From Homarus americanus (Eukaryota; Arthropoda; Malacostraca; Decapoda; Nephropidae), in NCBI RefSeq assembly GCF_018991925.1, contig NW_024756914.1, positions 4,997,375 through 5,061,374 of the forward strand: a DNA stretch of 64,000 bases, read 5' to 3'. Under the pieces are notes generated by a model, which had not been told where the DNA came from, ran no database searches, and worked only from the letters and a program-made list of their open reading frames with translations. Position 1 is the stretch's first letter. Every line of letters starts with the position of its first letter. The translations under genes were made by a program, and so were the position numbers. Positions 33,560 to 45,032 of this stretch are shown in pieces.

Positions 33560-34025
33560 TTTGACTGTCTCTCCTTGACTGTCTAACTGTCTCTCCTGGA
33601 CTGTCTGACTGTCTCTCCTGGACTGTCTGACTGTCTCTCCTGGACTGTCTGACTGTCTCTCCTTGACTGTCTAACTGTCTCTCCTGGACTGTCTGACTGT
33701 CTCTCCTTGACTGTCTGACTGTCTCTCCTTGACTGCCTGACTGTCTCTCCTGACTGTCTGACTGTCTCTCCTGACTGTCTGGACTGTCTCTCCTGACTGT
33801 CTGACTGTCTTCCTGGACTGTCTGTCTCTCTCCTTGACCGTCTGACTGTTCTCCTGACTGTCTGGACTGTCTCTCCTGACTGTCTGACTGTTCCTCCTGG
33901 ACTGTCTGACTGTCTCTCCTGGACTGTCTGACTGTCTCTCCTGGACTGTCTGACTGTCTCTCCTGGACTGTCTGACTGTCTCTCCTGGACTGTCTGACTG
34001 TCTCTCCTGGACTGTCTGACTGCCG
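33560..34025. repeat. 22-bp minisatellite array
   Basis: About 21 units of TGTCTGACTGTCTCTCCTGG plus AC, with CCTTGAC and CCTGAC variants. Confidence 0.96.
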
Positions 34026-34036
34026 GTGCCTCTTTT

Positions 34037-35056
34037 AGATTAGTACTATACCTGTTAGATTAGTACTACACCTGTTAGATTAGTACTACACCTGTTAGGT
34101 TAGTACGACACCTGTTAGATTTGTACCACACCTGTTAGATTAGTACTACACCTGTTAGATTTGTACTACACCTGTTAGATTAGTACTACATCTGTTAGAT
34201 TAGTACTACACCTGTTAGATTTGTACCACACCTGTTAGATTAGTACTACACCTGTTAGATTAGTACTACACCTGTTAGATTAGTATTACACCTGTTAGAT
34301 TAGTACTACACCTGTTAGATTAGTACCATACCTGTTAGATTAGTATTACACCTGTTAGATTAGTACTACACCTGTTAGGTTAGCACGACACCTGTTAGAT
34401 TAGTACTACATCTGTTAGATTTGTACCACACCTGTTAGATTAGTACTACACCTGTTAGATTAGTACTACATCTGTTAGATTTGTACCACACCTGTTAGAT
34501 TAGTACTACACCTGTTAGATTAGTACTACACCTGTTAGATTAGTACTACACCTGTTAGATTTGTACCACACCTGTTAGATTAGCACTACATCTGTTAGAT
34601 TAGTACTACACCTGTTAGATTTGTACCACATCTGTTAGATTAGTACTACACCTGTTAGATTAGTACCATACCTGTTAGATTAGTATTACACCTGTTAGAT
34701 TAGTACTACACCTTTTAGATTAGTACTACACCTGTTAGATTAGTACTACATCTGTTAGATTTGTACCACACCTGTTAGATTAGTACTACACCTGTTAGAT
34801 TAGTACTACACCTGTTAGATTAGTACTACACCTGTTAGATTAGTACTACACCTGTTAGAATAGTACGACACCTGTTAGATTTGTACCACACCTGTTAGAT
34901 TAGCACTACACCTGTTAGATTAGTACTACACCTGTTAGATTTGTACCACACCTGTTAGATTAGTACTACACCTGTTAGATTAGTACCACACCTGTTGGAT
35001 TAGTACCACACCTGTTAGATTAGTACCACACCTGTTAGATTAGTACCACACCTGTA
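34037..35056. repeat. 20-bp minisatellite array, no length variation
   Basis: About 51 units of CCTGTTAGATTAGTACTACA. Every unit is exactly 20 bp; variation is only by substitution (TTGTACCACA, TAGTATTACA, TAGTACGACA, TAGCACTACA). These variants recur in a partly patterned order. Confidence 0.98.
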
Positions 35057-35099
35057 CTGACAAGGAATAGGAATCTTCTTGAATTACTTTGAGTGATTA

Positions 35100-35258
35100 G
35101 GGATGCCCAAAGATTAACCAAATTCTAACCTAACACTGACCTAATCCCAATCCTTAACGCTAAACTTAACGCTAACCTAACCTAACCTAACGCTAACCTA
35201 ACCTAACCTAACCTAACGCTAACCTAACGCTTATCTAACCTAACCTAACCTAACCCTA
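35100..35258. repeat. CCTAA telomere-like tract with GCTAAC variants
   Basis: CTAACCTAACCTAACGCTAAC repeats in the C-rich orientation. Confidence 0.85.
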
Positions 35259-35390
35259 TCAGTGAACGTCATAAATAACATCTTTAATATGCAGTTTGTT
35301 GTAAATGTATTAGAAAATGAAAATATAAATAAAATAAATAAAATATATTATTTTGGGGTAAAGTTTGAGCGTAATGAATGATGAAGGAAT

Positions 35391-35442
<52 letters not shown>
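35259..35442. repeat. AT-rich DNA and (GA)n microsatellite
   Basis: AAATAAATAAAATA-rich sequence, then an uninterrupted GA run at about 35392-35442. Confidence 0.9.
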
Positions 35443-35446
<4 letters not shown>

Positions 35447-35658
35447 AATAATGAAAATTCTCTCTAAATCTTTTCTTCTCTCATTTTTCACACCTGTAAT
35501 ATATTCCGGTGTATTGTGAAAAGGCCCAGAAAAAAGTTGGATGCAATTAAGCTTGAAGTTCACCTCCACCCGCTGGCTAAAATTGCTACAGACTAAATTT
35601 GAATCAACTGAAGACCAATTTGTGGCTCATATCCAAAGATTATTTATATATATATATA

Positions 35659-35696
<38 letters not shown>

Positions 35697-35992
35697 GCTC
35701 CACTCACTGATAGCACTACTACTACTACTACTACTATTACTATTGACACTGCCACTTCATTCCATTCACACCTCCTCCTCCTGGTGGTGGTGGTGGTGGT
35801 ACTAATGGTGTTTTGTAGAGACAGAAACGGACAGACAGACAGATGGGCAATGGGCGGCCACCTGTATTACAACACCAGATACTAAATACAGGATGTCCTG
35901 CTTGTATGTATGTGTGTGTGTGTATGTACGTACGTGACTCCCACACTCCATATATCAAGGTCATTTGGGCAGTAGATGGGTCCGTGGGATAG
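35443..35992. other. Single-copy stretch with several microsatellites
   Basis: Contains (TA)n/(GT)n at about 35643-35694, (ACT)n at 35714-35744 and (TGG)n at 35779-35798. No gene recognised; the open frames cross the microsatellites. Confidence 0.6.
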
Positions 35993-36310
35993 TGGTTTGT
36001 GTGGGTAGATACTTGTTTGTGTGAGTTGATACTTGTTTGTGTGGGTAGATACTTGTTTGTGTGGGTAGATACTTGTTTGTGTGGGTAGATATCAAGCTTG
36101 TGTGGGTAGATACTTGTTTGTGTAGGTAGATACTTGTTTGTGTGGGTAGATGCTTGTTTGTGTGGGTAGATATTGTTTGTGTGGGTAGATACTTGTTTGT
36201 GTGGGTTGATACTTGTTTGTGTAGGTAGATACTTGTTTGTGTGGGTTGATACTTGTTTGTGTAGGTAGATACTGGTTTGTGTGGGTAGATACTTGTTTGT
36301 GTAGGTAGAT
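35993..36310. repeat. 20-bp minisatellite array
   Basis: About 16 units of GTGTGGGTAGATACTTGTTT with GTAGGTAGAT and GGGTTGAT variants. Confidence 0.97.
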
Positions 36311-36375
36311 GCATCATACACCACTGCGTTGCCATATGACATACACAATAATTCACAAGTAGGCATTCCTTTGTC

Positions 36376-36394
36376 ACCTAACCTAACCTAACCT
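36376..36394. repeat. Short (CCTAA)n tract
   Basis: Three to four CCTAA units about 27 bases before the candidate MITE. Confidence 0.85.
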
Positions 36395-36420
36395 CGCGGT
36401 GACCTTGGTAACTATGGATG

Positions 36421-36645
36421 TACAATATCTCAAAAAAGTTATCTGGCATGATGGATCCGATGACTTCCGGTATCCTACATGCAGCTTGTGATATCCCGGT
36501 GGCTCTGTGGTGACCGAACATCATGTTAATTACGACGAGAATAAATACACATTGCATTACTTGTGCTAAAGTAAATGTATCGATCATCTGTGGTCTCATA
36601 ATGGTTCACTCAGTGCGTGGAAAGGTATTTTTTTGAGATCCTGTA
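36421..36645. mobile_element. Candidate MITE with terminal inverted repeats and TA flanks
   Basis: The left end reads TA|CAATATCTCAAAAAA and the right end, on the opposite strand, reads TA|CAGGATCTCAAAAAA. The element proper would be 36423-36643 (221 bp) with a TA dinucleotide on each side. A TA duplication is characteristic of Tc1/mariner-type transposition. A minus-strand frame across it (36378-36599) has no recognised domain, so the copy would be non-autonomous. Confidence 0.55.
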
Positions 36646-36850
36646 TAAATATTAACATTACAAGGTCACCGAAAAATTAAAAATTATGTCCTAATTTTTA
36701 ATGTCTATAAATATAATGTTTAAATATACGAATCAACGAACCTGTATATAAAGTGTAGTAATACGTGTTGGTGTTAAGAATAATAGCAAATAATGGTTAA
36801 AACGTACAATTGATATCCACGTTATTTATAATTATAATATACTGTGAACT

Positions 36851-36851
<1 letters not shown>
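36646..36851. other. AT-rich single-copy stretch
   Basis: ATTATAAATATAATG-type DNA. No gene recognised. Confidence 0.4.

Positions 36852-36896
<45 letters not shown>
36852..36896. repeat. (GT)n microsatellite
   Basis: Uninterrupted GT run. Confidence 0.98.
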
Positions 36897-36897
<1 letters not shown>

Positions 36898-37330
36898 GAT
36901 CATGTAGGTTTGTTGTGGTTTTCAAGAACAACTCATGGGCGAGGAACTTCAGGTGGCAGAAGTCGGTGTTGTGAGGGGGGGATTATGCATCATCTTTATC
37001 CTAAACTGACGAATGAGGTCATGCTAATGGCTGGAGGAACTAAGAAGGTCAATGTACTCATGTATTTATGTATGTATGTCTGTCTGTCAGAATGTATGCA
37101 ACACACCGTATCCTTACCTGACAGTTCATTTACAAAACGAAGCAATTATTCGTCATAATTTTCTTCCTCACGAGTCTGTTTCCGGAAATTGTCTCCAGCT
37201 GAGTAATTATCTTGCTTACTTTTGTCTGTTACAGGTGAGTGCAGGGCAGTAGAGTGAGACATCCGGACGCCTGGGTGAGTGAGTACAACTATTTCTGTCC
37301 AGTATTATTGTGTCGTCGTGTGAACCCAAA
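36897..37330. other. Single-copy-looking stretch
   Basis: No gene recognised. A TCTGTTACAG acceptor-like site ends near 37234 and is followed by GTGAGT, giving no usable exon. Confidence 0.35.
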
Positions 37331-37465
37331 GGAGGAAGTGAGGTGAGTGAAGTGAGAGATGAGGTAAGTGAAGTGAGAAGTGAGGTACGAGAAGTAAGAA
37401 GTAGGGTAAGAGAACTGAAAGGTGAGGTAACTGAATTGAGAGGTGAGGTAAGCGAAGTGACTCAC
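37331..37465. repeat. ~20-bp purine-rich minisatellite
   Basis: Degenerate GTGAGGTAAGTGAAGTGAGA repeats, about six to seven units. Each carries a GTAAGT- or GTGAGT-like donor sequence. Confidence 0.8.
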
Positions 37466-37597
37466 CTCCTGTAATGAGTCAGGTATCCCAGGTGAATGAG
37501 TAAGTTATCTTCCCTCATCAGGACACGAGTAACAGGTATTGGTGGCGGCACTAACAGGTAATATCTCACGGCTCTACACCTGGCTGGAGGTAGACAG

Positions 37598-37860
37598 GCA
37601 TTATTATTATTATTATTATTGTTGTTGTTGTTGTTGTTGGTGTTGGTGTTGGTGTTGTTGTTGTTAAGTCTCTACTAAACGAAAATGCCAAAAACTCACA
37701 CTTTTCATCCTCTTTCTTCTTTGTTTTGCTGTTGTTATTATCGATATATGTTTCGTAGGTAAAACGGAACCTTACCACCAATATGACCATCACGTACAGT
37801 ACAGTTACTCTTAGACCGTGGGGCACTGTTCACGTGGGCTGTGGGGGGTGAGGCTAGTTC

Positions 37861-37912
<52 letters not shown>
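37598..37912. repeat. (ATT)n(GTT)n and (GT)n with unique spacer
   Basis: (ATT)n and (GTT)n at about 37598-37668, unique DNA to 37862, then (GT)n at 37863-37912. Confidence 0.85.
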
Positions 37913-37914
<2 letters not shown>

Positions 37915-38109
37915 TCGTTCTTTTGTTTATCATGTATAGGAGGTAGAGGAGGGGGGCTGGAGGAATGTCGGTGATTGTGTCCCGCCTGTACATACGATGC
38001 CTCTGTCATACTAATATCTTTAACCCATCAACATTAACTCATTCCTCACTTCCTCACCCGTTCCTCTCTAGCCACATCTCGCCCCCTCAACGCCTCTATC
38101 CTCCTTCTC
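37913..38109. other. Single-copy spacer
   Basis: No gene recognised. Confidence 0.35.
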
Positions 38110-38400
38110 CTCTTCATCCTCCTTTTTATCTTCCTGCCCACCACCCTCCTCCAACCTCTCTGCTTTCCGCCCTCCACCTCCCTCACACCCTCCTCCTCAC
38201 CACCTCACCACCTCTCCCACCCCACCTCACCACTCTCTCTCCCACCCTCCACCTCACCACTCTCCTCACCCTTCCACCTCACCACTCTCCCACCACTCCC
38301 CACCACTCCATTTCCACCTCCACCTCCTCACCACTCTCCTCACCCCACCTCACCACCTCACCTCCACCTCACCACCTCCGCCTTCCTTCACCACTCCACT
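38110..38400. repeat. CACCTCACCACTCTCC-rich tract
   Basis: C-rich, nearly G-free degenerate repeats of CCACCTCACCACTCTC. The open frame crossing it is proline/serine/threonine-rich and rejected. Confidence 0.85.
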
Positions 38401-38822
38401 CCTCCCGGCCGTCACAGCAACAATACCGGCAGCCTCTTCATGTATCTCTCACATCAAAAGCTCCGTCACATCCCTCTCTCGGCTCACTGCCTTAGTAGCC
38501 AATTATTGTGTTCCTCTGAGACGACAAACGACGCGTGACCCTCACCATTCTCGCCTTGCACCAGCCTCTTCAACCAGCCCTCAGCCAGCCCTTTTCCCCC
38601 CACCCATCGTTAACCTTGGTGGTGCTGATTTCTTGCCTTTCTGAAGCCCTTAGCTCTGCCCTTAGCCTCTTCCAGATCACGGTCAGCCCTTAGCCTTCTG
38701 CCCATCGTCAACCTGCTGTCATCTCCGGCCGGGTGTTGTGTTGGGTCACTTTACCTCCTCAACCCGGGGCCAGAAATAAGCCATCAGCACATATAACAAG
38801 AATGAGGACCTTGCCAGAAAGA
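38401..38822. other. Degenerate AGCCCTTAGCC-rich stretch
   Basis: Loose repeats of CAGCCCTTAGCC and TCAACC. No gene recognised. Confidence 0.5.
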
Positions 38823-39175
38823 TCCCAGTGTTGCACGTTCACAGGTCCGTCCCAATGTCGCACGTTCACAGGTCCATCCCAGTGTTGCACGTTCACAGGT
38901 CCATCCCAGTGTTGCACGTTCACAGGTCCGTCCCGGTGTTGCATGTTCACAGGTCCATCCCAATGTCGCACGTTCACAGGTCCGTCCCGGTGTTGCACGT
39001 TCACAGGTCCATCCCAGTGTTGCACGTTCACAGGTCCGTCCCGGTGTTGCACGTTCACAGGTCCGTCCCAGTGTCGCACGTTCGCAGGTCCATCCCGGTG
39101 TTGCACGTTCACAGGTCTATCCCAGTGTTGCACGTTCACAGGTCTGCCTCAGTATTGCACGTTCACAGGTCCATC
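38823..39175. repeat. 27-bp minisatellite array
   Basis: About 13 units containing GTTGCACGTTCACAGGTCC and ATCCCA or GTCCCG. As 27 is divisible by 3, frames on both strands stay open (nonapeptides such as FTGPSQCCT), which explains the overlapping open frames here. Confidence 0.95.
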
Positions 39176-39864
39176 CTCTCTGGGCTTACGAGGGCATCAG
39201 TGAGGGCCTTAACTGTACTGTCAGTATATCAACACACAAAAACATCTCGTCTGTCAGGTCTCGTTTATACTCTGAACTAGTACTGTGTAGAGGTCCCTGC
39301 CACATAGTGTTTGTCCTGTATCATATTACCACCAGCAGTTCACAAACACTTTGCTTCACATGTTATGCTCCAGCAAGGGGACGACGCCTCAGTGAATCGC
39401 TTTGATAACCTCGCTGGTCTAATCTCTCCCGCACTATTTATTAAAAAAGAGAAAAAAGATCACTTGGCTATAGATTCACGAGGCGTAGTAGAGCCCTAAA
39501 CCGACCCTTAACCCTGGCCCTCTTGCCCTTAGAGAGCCCTTCCCTCCCCACCCACCCATACAACCATCGACTCCCAGCCCTTAAAAGAAATCCTTATTCA
39601 TCCACACAACCGCTGAAAATCCTCCTCCCAGCCCTCAACCAGCCCTCAATAACCCCTCAGAGCCTCCCACCCCACCTCCAGCAGTGTTTAAATGTTCACT
39701 AAGAGTAGTTCACTTAACACGTGTGAAAGTAAAAAATACGTGTCTATTTGTTATTCGAAGATTCTGCAGAGTGCGTCCTCTCTCAGAATGTGTGTATGGG
39801 AGAGAGAGAGAGGCATAGGAAGTTTAAGGTATTGTAAATTCTTTGTCACTTTCTCTCTTTAATA
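39176..39864. other. Single-copy stretch
   Basis: AACCAGCCCTCAA/GCCCTTAACC low-complexity DNA lies at about 39495-39680. A 62-codon frame at 39311-39499 shows no known motif and no splice support. Confidence 0.4.
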
Positions 39865-40010
<146 letters not shown>

Positions 40011-40046
40011 TTAATAATTCCTCAGAGGTTAAGATGCAAGAAAACT

Positions 40047-40272
40047 CAAGGTGTTAACTCATTGTACTCAAGGTGTTAACTCATCGTACTCAAGGTGTTA
40101 ACTCATCGTACTCAAGGTGTTAAATCATCGTATTCAAGGGAGGTCTTATTCCTTGAGTACAAAATATCGAACACCCTTAGTACGTTGTCTTAACACTTTG
40201 AGTCCGATGAGTTAACACCTTGAGTACAATGAATTAACATCTTGAGTACAATGAGTTAACACCTTGAGTACA
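40047..40272. repeat. Inverted pair of 22-bp minisatellite arrays
   Basis: Four units of AAGGTGTTAACTCATCGTAC(TC) lie in one orientation at about 40047-40138. Their reverse complements (GAGTACAATGAGTTAACACC) lie at about 40198-40272. An inverted CCTTGAGTAC sits in the spacer. Each unit also contains the palindrome GTTAAC. Confidence 0.9.
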
Positions 40273-40394
40273 ATATGCAGGGGGTTAACGTACTCTGGCT
40301 CTGCCTTTACGGTTCACCCCAGCAGCTGCCAACACCCGCCACACACTGACTGCCTGGTAATGTGTGTTACATTTTCTATTGACGTTTTTGGCCT

Positions 40395-40397
<3 letters not shown>

Positions 40398-40428
<31 letters not shown>

Positions 40429-40429
40429 T

Positions 40430-40461
<32 letters not shown>
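40398..40461. repeat. (GT)n microsatellite with TATG interruptions
   Basis: GT run broken by two TATG steps. Confidence 0.95.
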
Positions 40462-41140
40462 TTGTATACTCACACATCACACACTTACACACACACTCAT
40501 ACGGTCTCTTCAAGTATTACAGTGTATATTTAATCCAGCACTTGAGAGCCCGCGCATCCCCCCTCCCCCCTCCCCCCCACTACACCAGCACATGTATTCA
40601 CCGTTATTCATTTAATGAGCCCGGGGCGGCACTGTCTTTACCTGTGTTTCTCATTAAATTAACTCGTATTGGAATTCTCTCCAAGACTACTCAATACTTT
40701 TTGTTATCTCTCTTTCAGCGCCTCGATCGTCTGATATATTGAAACTTATTTTTGTAAACATTGGCACAACAGATGTATAGACGAGTGAAAGAATCCACCA
40801 TATGGAATTGAAACCCCCTGACGTTGTGGTATCTCGCGACCTGGATGCTGCGTCGAGGCTATTTGATCCTCTTCCAGGGTATAAGTCTCGCCTCTCTTGT
40901 CGTCACCTTGGCCCCTTTTGTTTGTTATTGTGTCTATAACTCCCAGCTGGAGGTGACAAAAGAAGTGAATTACGTTATCGAAAAGAGATTTATTGATTTA
41001 TTTTTTGGCTTTTGTGATTTTATTTTGAGGAAATGTTGGAGACGACGAGGGAAGGTTATAGTGGTGGGATGTTGAGGTCTGGGGGGACGTTTGTTTTGTT
41101 CATATTCAGATGGTTGTTGTTCAGGAATACCTTAGTTCTG

Positions 41141-41142
<2 letters not shown>
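40462..41142. other. Single-copy stretch
   Basis: No recognised gene. A (CCCCT)n-like patch is at about 40555-40580. The open frames 40824-41075 and 41033-41230 show no known motif. Confidence 0.35.

Positions 41143-41174
<32 letters not shown>
41143..41174. repeat. (GT)n microsatellite
   Basis: Uninterrupted GT run. Confidence 0.97.
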
Positions 41175-41175
<1 letters not shown>

Positions 41176-41524
41176 CAGGTATTACATGACGCTGTTAACC
41201 ACCAACACACACACAACAAAACCTCACTAATCAGAAAAAACAACATAGTTTATTGATTTTTTTTTATCTTTTATTTGCTCTCTCATTATTAACTCTTATA
41301 TATGAAAGAAATATCTACTAGAGAACAAGAGCCACAGGACTATTAAGTTACCTGTCAAACACTGCCTCCCCTCCCCACCAGCAGGGCGCGAGGCAGGTGT
41401 ACACGGGGGCTCTCCTCTGACACGTGGAACAGGTAATTGAACCCATTCTAGTTTGGGATCACCTGAAGACTCGCTCCCCTCTTACACCTTATATCACTTG
41501 AGGATTACCCACCTTAATGCTGCC
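41175..41524. other. Single-copy stretch, possible minus-strand tail
   Basis: An AATAAA on the minus strand with a following A-run (seen as TTTATTGATTTTTTTTTA near 41250-41268) could mark a retroposed 3' end. No coding remnant was seen. Confidence 0.3.
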
Positions 41525-41735
41525 TGGGGCTTAGGTTAGGTTAGGTTAGGTTAGGTTAGGTTAGGTTAGGTTTTTGTTCAGTTAGGCTACATAAGGTTAG
41601 ATGGGTTTAAGTTAAATTAGGTTAGAATAGATTAAGTCAGGTATAATTAGGTTAAATTTTGTTAGGTAAGATTAGGTTAAGTTAGATTAGATTAGAAAGT
41701 CAGCTTAAATTTGGTTAGGTTAGGTTAATATTTTT
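41525..41735. repeat. TTAGG telomere-like tract
   Basis: Eight near-perfect TTAGG units at about 41531-41570, then degenerate GGTTAAGTTAG sequence to 41735. Confidence 0.85.
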
Positions 41736-42459
41736 AGGACTCGGTGAAACACTAGCCACAAAAAGTATCTTTACGATTTTGTGTTAGACAATATGACACA
41801 ACGGACGAAGGATTTTGATAACCCTACCGAGACAACAGGAGTCGTAGAGTTCAGTTTAAAAATCATCAGACGCACCAGCTGCCAGCCTCCCGAGGTAACA
41901 TGATGATCCCTCCCTGAGTTAATGTGTCGAGGAGGTGAGATTCTCTGCGTGCGGGACAGTGTTTAATGGCAAGGCTGGTGGTGATGATGATGTAGTTTTG
42001 TCACGCCATCCTTGTCACTCCCCAGAGGCACCACAGTAGAGGGGTTGTAGACCATATTGATCAGCCGTCACACTGCTGCTGCTAACACGTGTGGTGAGGC
42101 GGGTCCAACATGGTGGGTCTGGGCACCTGAGGAACACTGCAGTGACCGGTAAGAACACCCGCCATGAGAAGCACCACAGATGATGCTCCCTCACGCCAGT
42201 CCTCCCTTGGTAGTTGACCACCTCCTGGCTCACTAATTTCTCTTACCAGGTGACAGTTATGTCTCTGTGGGTCATTATCACCTGAGATACTGATGACACA
42301 CAAGTCTCAGACCTTCATGTATACAGTATATAAGAGATTGTCACTGTACTATCTACCACAACTTAAAATTGGTCAGTTTTTATGGGTTAATTTATTTTCA
42401 TTACATAATAGATATTCGTTCAATTAATATCAAATTCAATATGTTGAATCCGCATAGAT
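41736..42459. other. Single-copy stretch
   Basis: GC-moderate DNA at 41880-42300 with two overlapping minus-strand open frames (42015-42303) that match no family I recognise. No splice-supported exon could be proposed. Confidence 0.35.
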
Positions 42460-43426
42460 ATGTGTCACTAGTGGAGTTCCCCAAGGCTCAGTACTTGGAT
42501 CAGTATTATTTATTATATACATAAACGACATAGATATCGGCATAGACAGCAACATAAGTAAATTTGCTGATGACACTAAAATAGGACGTGTAATTAAATC
42601 TGACGAGAACTCTGCAAAACTACAGGAAGATCTAAAAAAAATTTTGGAATGGTCTGAAAAATGGCAGATGAAATTCAATGTGGACAATGTAAAGTACTCA
42701 GTATAGGAGATGTAAACAGGGAAACCAGATACCAGATGAACAACGATGCCATTGAGAAATCCGACTGCGAGAGAGATTTAGGAGTAATGATAAGTAGGAA
42801 TCTTAAGCCAAGTAATCAATGTGTTTTTGCTCGTAACAAGGCTAATAAAGTATTTGGGTTCATACAAAGGAGTGTCAGTTGCAAGACTAGCGAGGTCATC
42901 TTAAGATTATATCTTGCGCTTGTGAGACCTCACCTGGATTACGCAGTGCAGTTCTGGTCACCGTATTACAGAATGGATATAGAATCCTTGGAAAGAATCC
43001 AGAGGAGAATGACTAGACTAATCCCGGGCATTAGGAACCTTGAGTATAGAGACAGGTTAAAGCATCTTAATTTGCACTCCCTCGAGAGACGTAGAGCGAG
43101 GGGCGACCTGATAGAGGTGTATAAATGGAAGTCAGGGCTAAACAAAGGGGACATTACGAAGGTACTCAAACTATCCAACCAGGAGCGAACTCGTAACAAT
43201 GGTTTTAAATTAGACAAATTTAGATTTAGGCGCGAAATTGGTAAACATTGGTTTGGAAACAGAGTAGTGGATGAGTGGAACAAGTTACCAAATATCATCA
43301 TTAACTCGAATACGCTGGATAGCTTCAAACATAGGTTGGATGCTAATATGAGCAATAGGGGTTGGGTGTAAACGGGACTGCCCAGTATGGGCCAATAAGC
43401 CCGCTGCAGTTTCCTCCATTCTTATG
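42460..43426 (+). mobile_element. CR1-like non-LTR retrotransposon, 5'-truncated; one visible frameshift
   Basis: The copy starts inside the reverse transcriptase at VTSGVPQGSVLGSVLFIIY and includes the catalytic FADD at 42563-42574. After a single-base deletion near 42686 (FNVD then CKVLSIG in the next frame) it continues as one frame to a stop at 43369-43371. Recognisable post-RT segments include VRPHLDYAVQFWSPYY, RRMTRLIPGIRNLEYRDRL, FRFRREIGKHWFGNRVVDEW and LDSFKHRLD. The 3'UTR (CCCAGTATGGGCCAATAAGC) and end (CATTCTTATG) resemble CR1 terminal octamers. It is very similar to the more damaged copy at 19641-21073. It lacks the N-terminal endonuclease region and cannot be autonomous. Confidence 0.88.
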
Positions 43427-44345
43427 CTATTATCCAGTTAACATAAACATTACTGGTCTTGCATACAAATCTTACTATCTTCTTAAATGTTACGTGCTTA
43501 CATCCACGGAGAGCTGAGGAGCCAGTTGGCGGCTCAACAAACCGCATGGCCTCGCGCGCATCTGGCAGACACGACGCTCCACGTTGGCTTGGAAGTTTGG
43601 TTGGAATAACCAACAGTGTTTCACAGACGTCGGTCGTGTGAGGTAGTGCTTCCGCGCGCTCCGTCCCCTGGATATGTGAGTGGACTCGACGATCTGTTAA
43701 TATACGCCTCCTGCAGTGGCTGATAAACACCTATACTGCCTCCTGTGATAATAAGTGACTGAAAAGTAACTGTGAACCTCTAGACAGGAATCAACAGTGG
43801 TAGAAAAACTGCCATGTCTTACTGATGTGGGCGCGAACACATATTGTCACTCTCAAAACAGTGAATTAGATTTTTTATTAACTTTGGATAAGACGTGACG
43901 TGTGGACTACCTGTAGCAAGGATGTACAGTACGGTAGGACGCCGGGAGCTGGTTCAGGAGAGCCCAGGACCTACTCCACCCCAGCGAGACTCGAGTTGAA
44001 TAGGTTTTGAATTGAGTGTATAGGTGTGTCGGTAAGCCTAATGTGGGAGAGTAGTAACCAGAGCTGTGTACTGTCAAGCACTTCCTCTACCTGCTGCCTT
44101 TACTGATAACTGTTGTTACTTTACATTAGTATTTGTGTGTGTATTGATCCAGAGACCACACACACACACACAAGGCTAACATATGTTGTGTTTGTTCAGC
44201 TCTCGTGATGTGCTGGAGTATCAGGCGTTTGTACTCTTAACGTCTTTGTGTGTAAACTCTTTATATTTTTAAAGGAGTATTATTCCACCATGATGCTGTG
44301 TCTCGTGGATGATACGCCAGACCTGACCATTAAACCTATGTTCGT
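43427..44345. other. Single-copy stretch, no gene recognised
   Basis: Includes a GC/CpG-richer part at 43540-43660. A short (CA)n lies near 44158-44172. ATGs such as that at 43815 are followed at once by stops. It could hold untranslated or regulatory sequence, but nothing specific supports that. Confidence 0.35.
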
Positions 44346-44475
44346 GTGTCCGGGCGGGCGGGCGGTAGTGTGTCCGGGTGGGCGGTAGTGTGTCCAGATG
44401 GGCGGTAATGTGTCCATGCGGGCGGTAGTGTGCCCGGGTGGGCGGTAGAGTGTCCAGATGGGCGGTAGTGTGGGT
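44346..44475. repeat. 20-bp minisatellite
   Basis: About six units of GGGCGGTAGTGTGTCCAGAT / GGGCGGTAGTGTGTCCGGGT. Confidence 0.9.
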
Positions 44476-44564
44476 TGGGTTGCGTTTCTTTTAAAATATT
44501 CTAGTTTAAGTTAAGTAGCATACCTGTAGCATTATTGTCCCCGTCACGAGCTGACCACGAAATG

Positions 44565-44601
<37 letters not shown>

Positions 44602-44985
44602 GTAAGGAATTATACTATTGGATCGTAGAATGAAGTCAGATACAATATAGGAAGAAACAGCCGCTAGACCTGTCGCCTGCACCCCCATCCTCCCCACACA
44701 CACACACACACCTACCTCTCCTGCTTCCCACACACCTGCCGTCTGCTTCCCACACACCTGCTTAACACCTGCTAGGATTTCAAGGGCGAGGTGGATCCCA
44801 GATTTTATAATAAAGGAAGAGGGGAGGAGGTGTCAGTAATTCCTTTGTGTTACCTGATGAAGGTTTTTTATTACAGGTGATTATCGTGGTTATGATCTTT
44901 GGCGGTTTGTTGTTAGAATCTGCCATAGGACTCCGCCATGTACTGGTTGTCCTGGGTAATGGTTGATCTGGGGTACTGTGTATGT
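44476..44985. other. Single-copy stretch with (GT)n and (CA)n
   Basis: (GT)n at about 44568-44600 and (CA)n at 44696-44712, with CACACACCTGC repeats after it. No gene recognised. Confidence 0.5.
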
Positions 44986-45032
44986 GTGTATGTATGTATG
45001 TATGTGTGTATGTATGTATGTATGTATGTATG
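44986..45032. repeat. (TATG)n microsatellite
   Basis: Tetranucleotide run with TGTG interruptions. Confidence 0.95.

Noticed and set aside
36378..36599. Minus-strand 73-codon frame with a hydrophobic segment, considered as a secreted peptide
   Set aside because: It extends past one end of the candidate MITE into a CCTAA tract and has no splice or family support.
38733..39280. Overlapping open frames on both strands with 9-residue repeats
   Set aside because: A 27-bp unit without stops stays open in several frames at once; three overlapping frames cannot all be coding.
43427..44345. Additional exons of the gene at the left end
   Set aside because: No frame with acceptor, donor and plausible peptide could be assembled; ATGs are followed quickly by stops.
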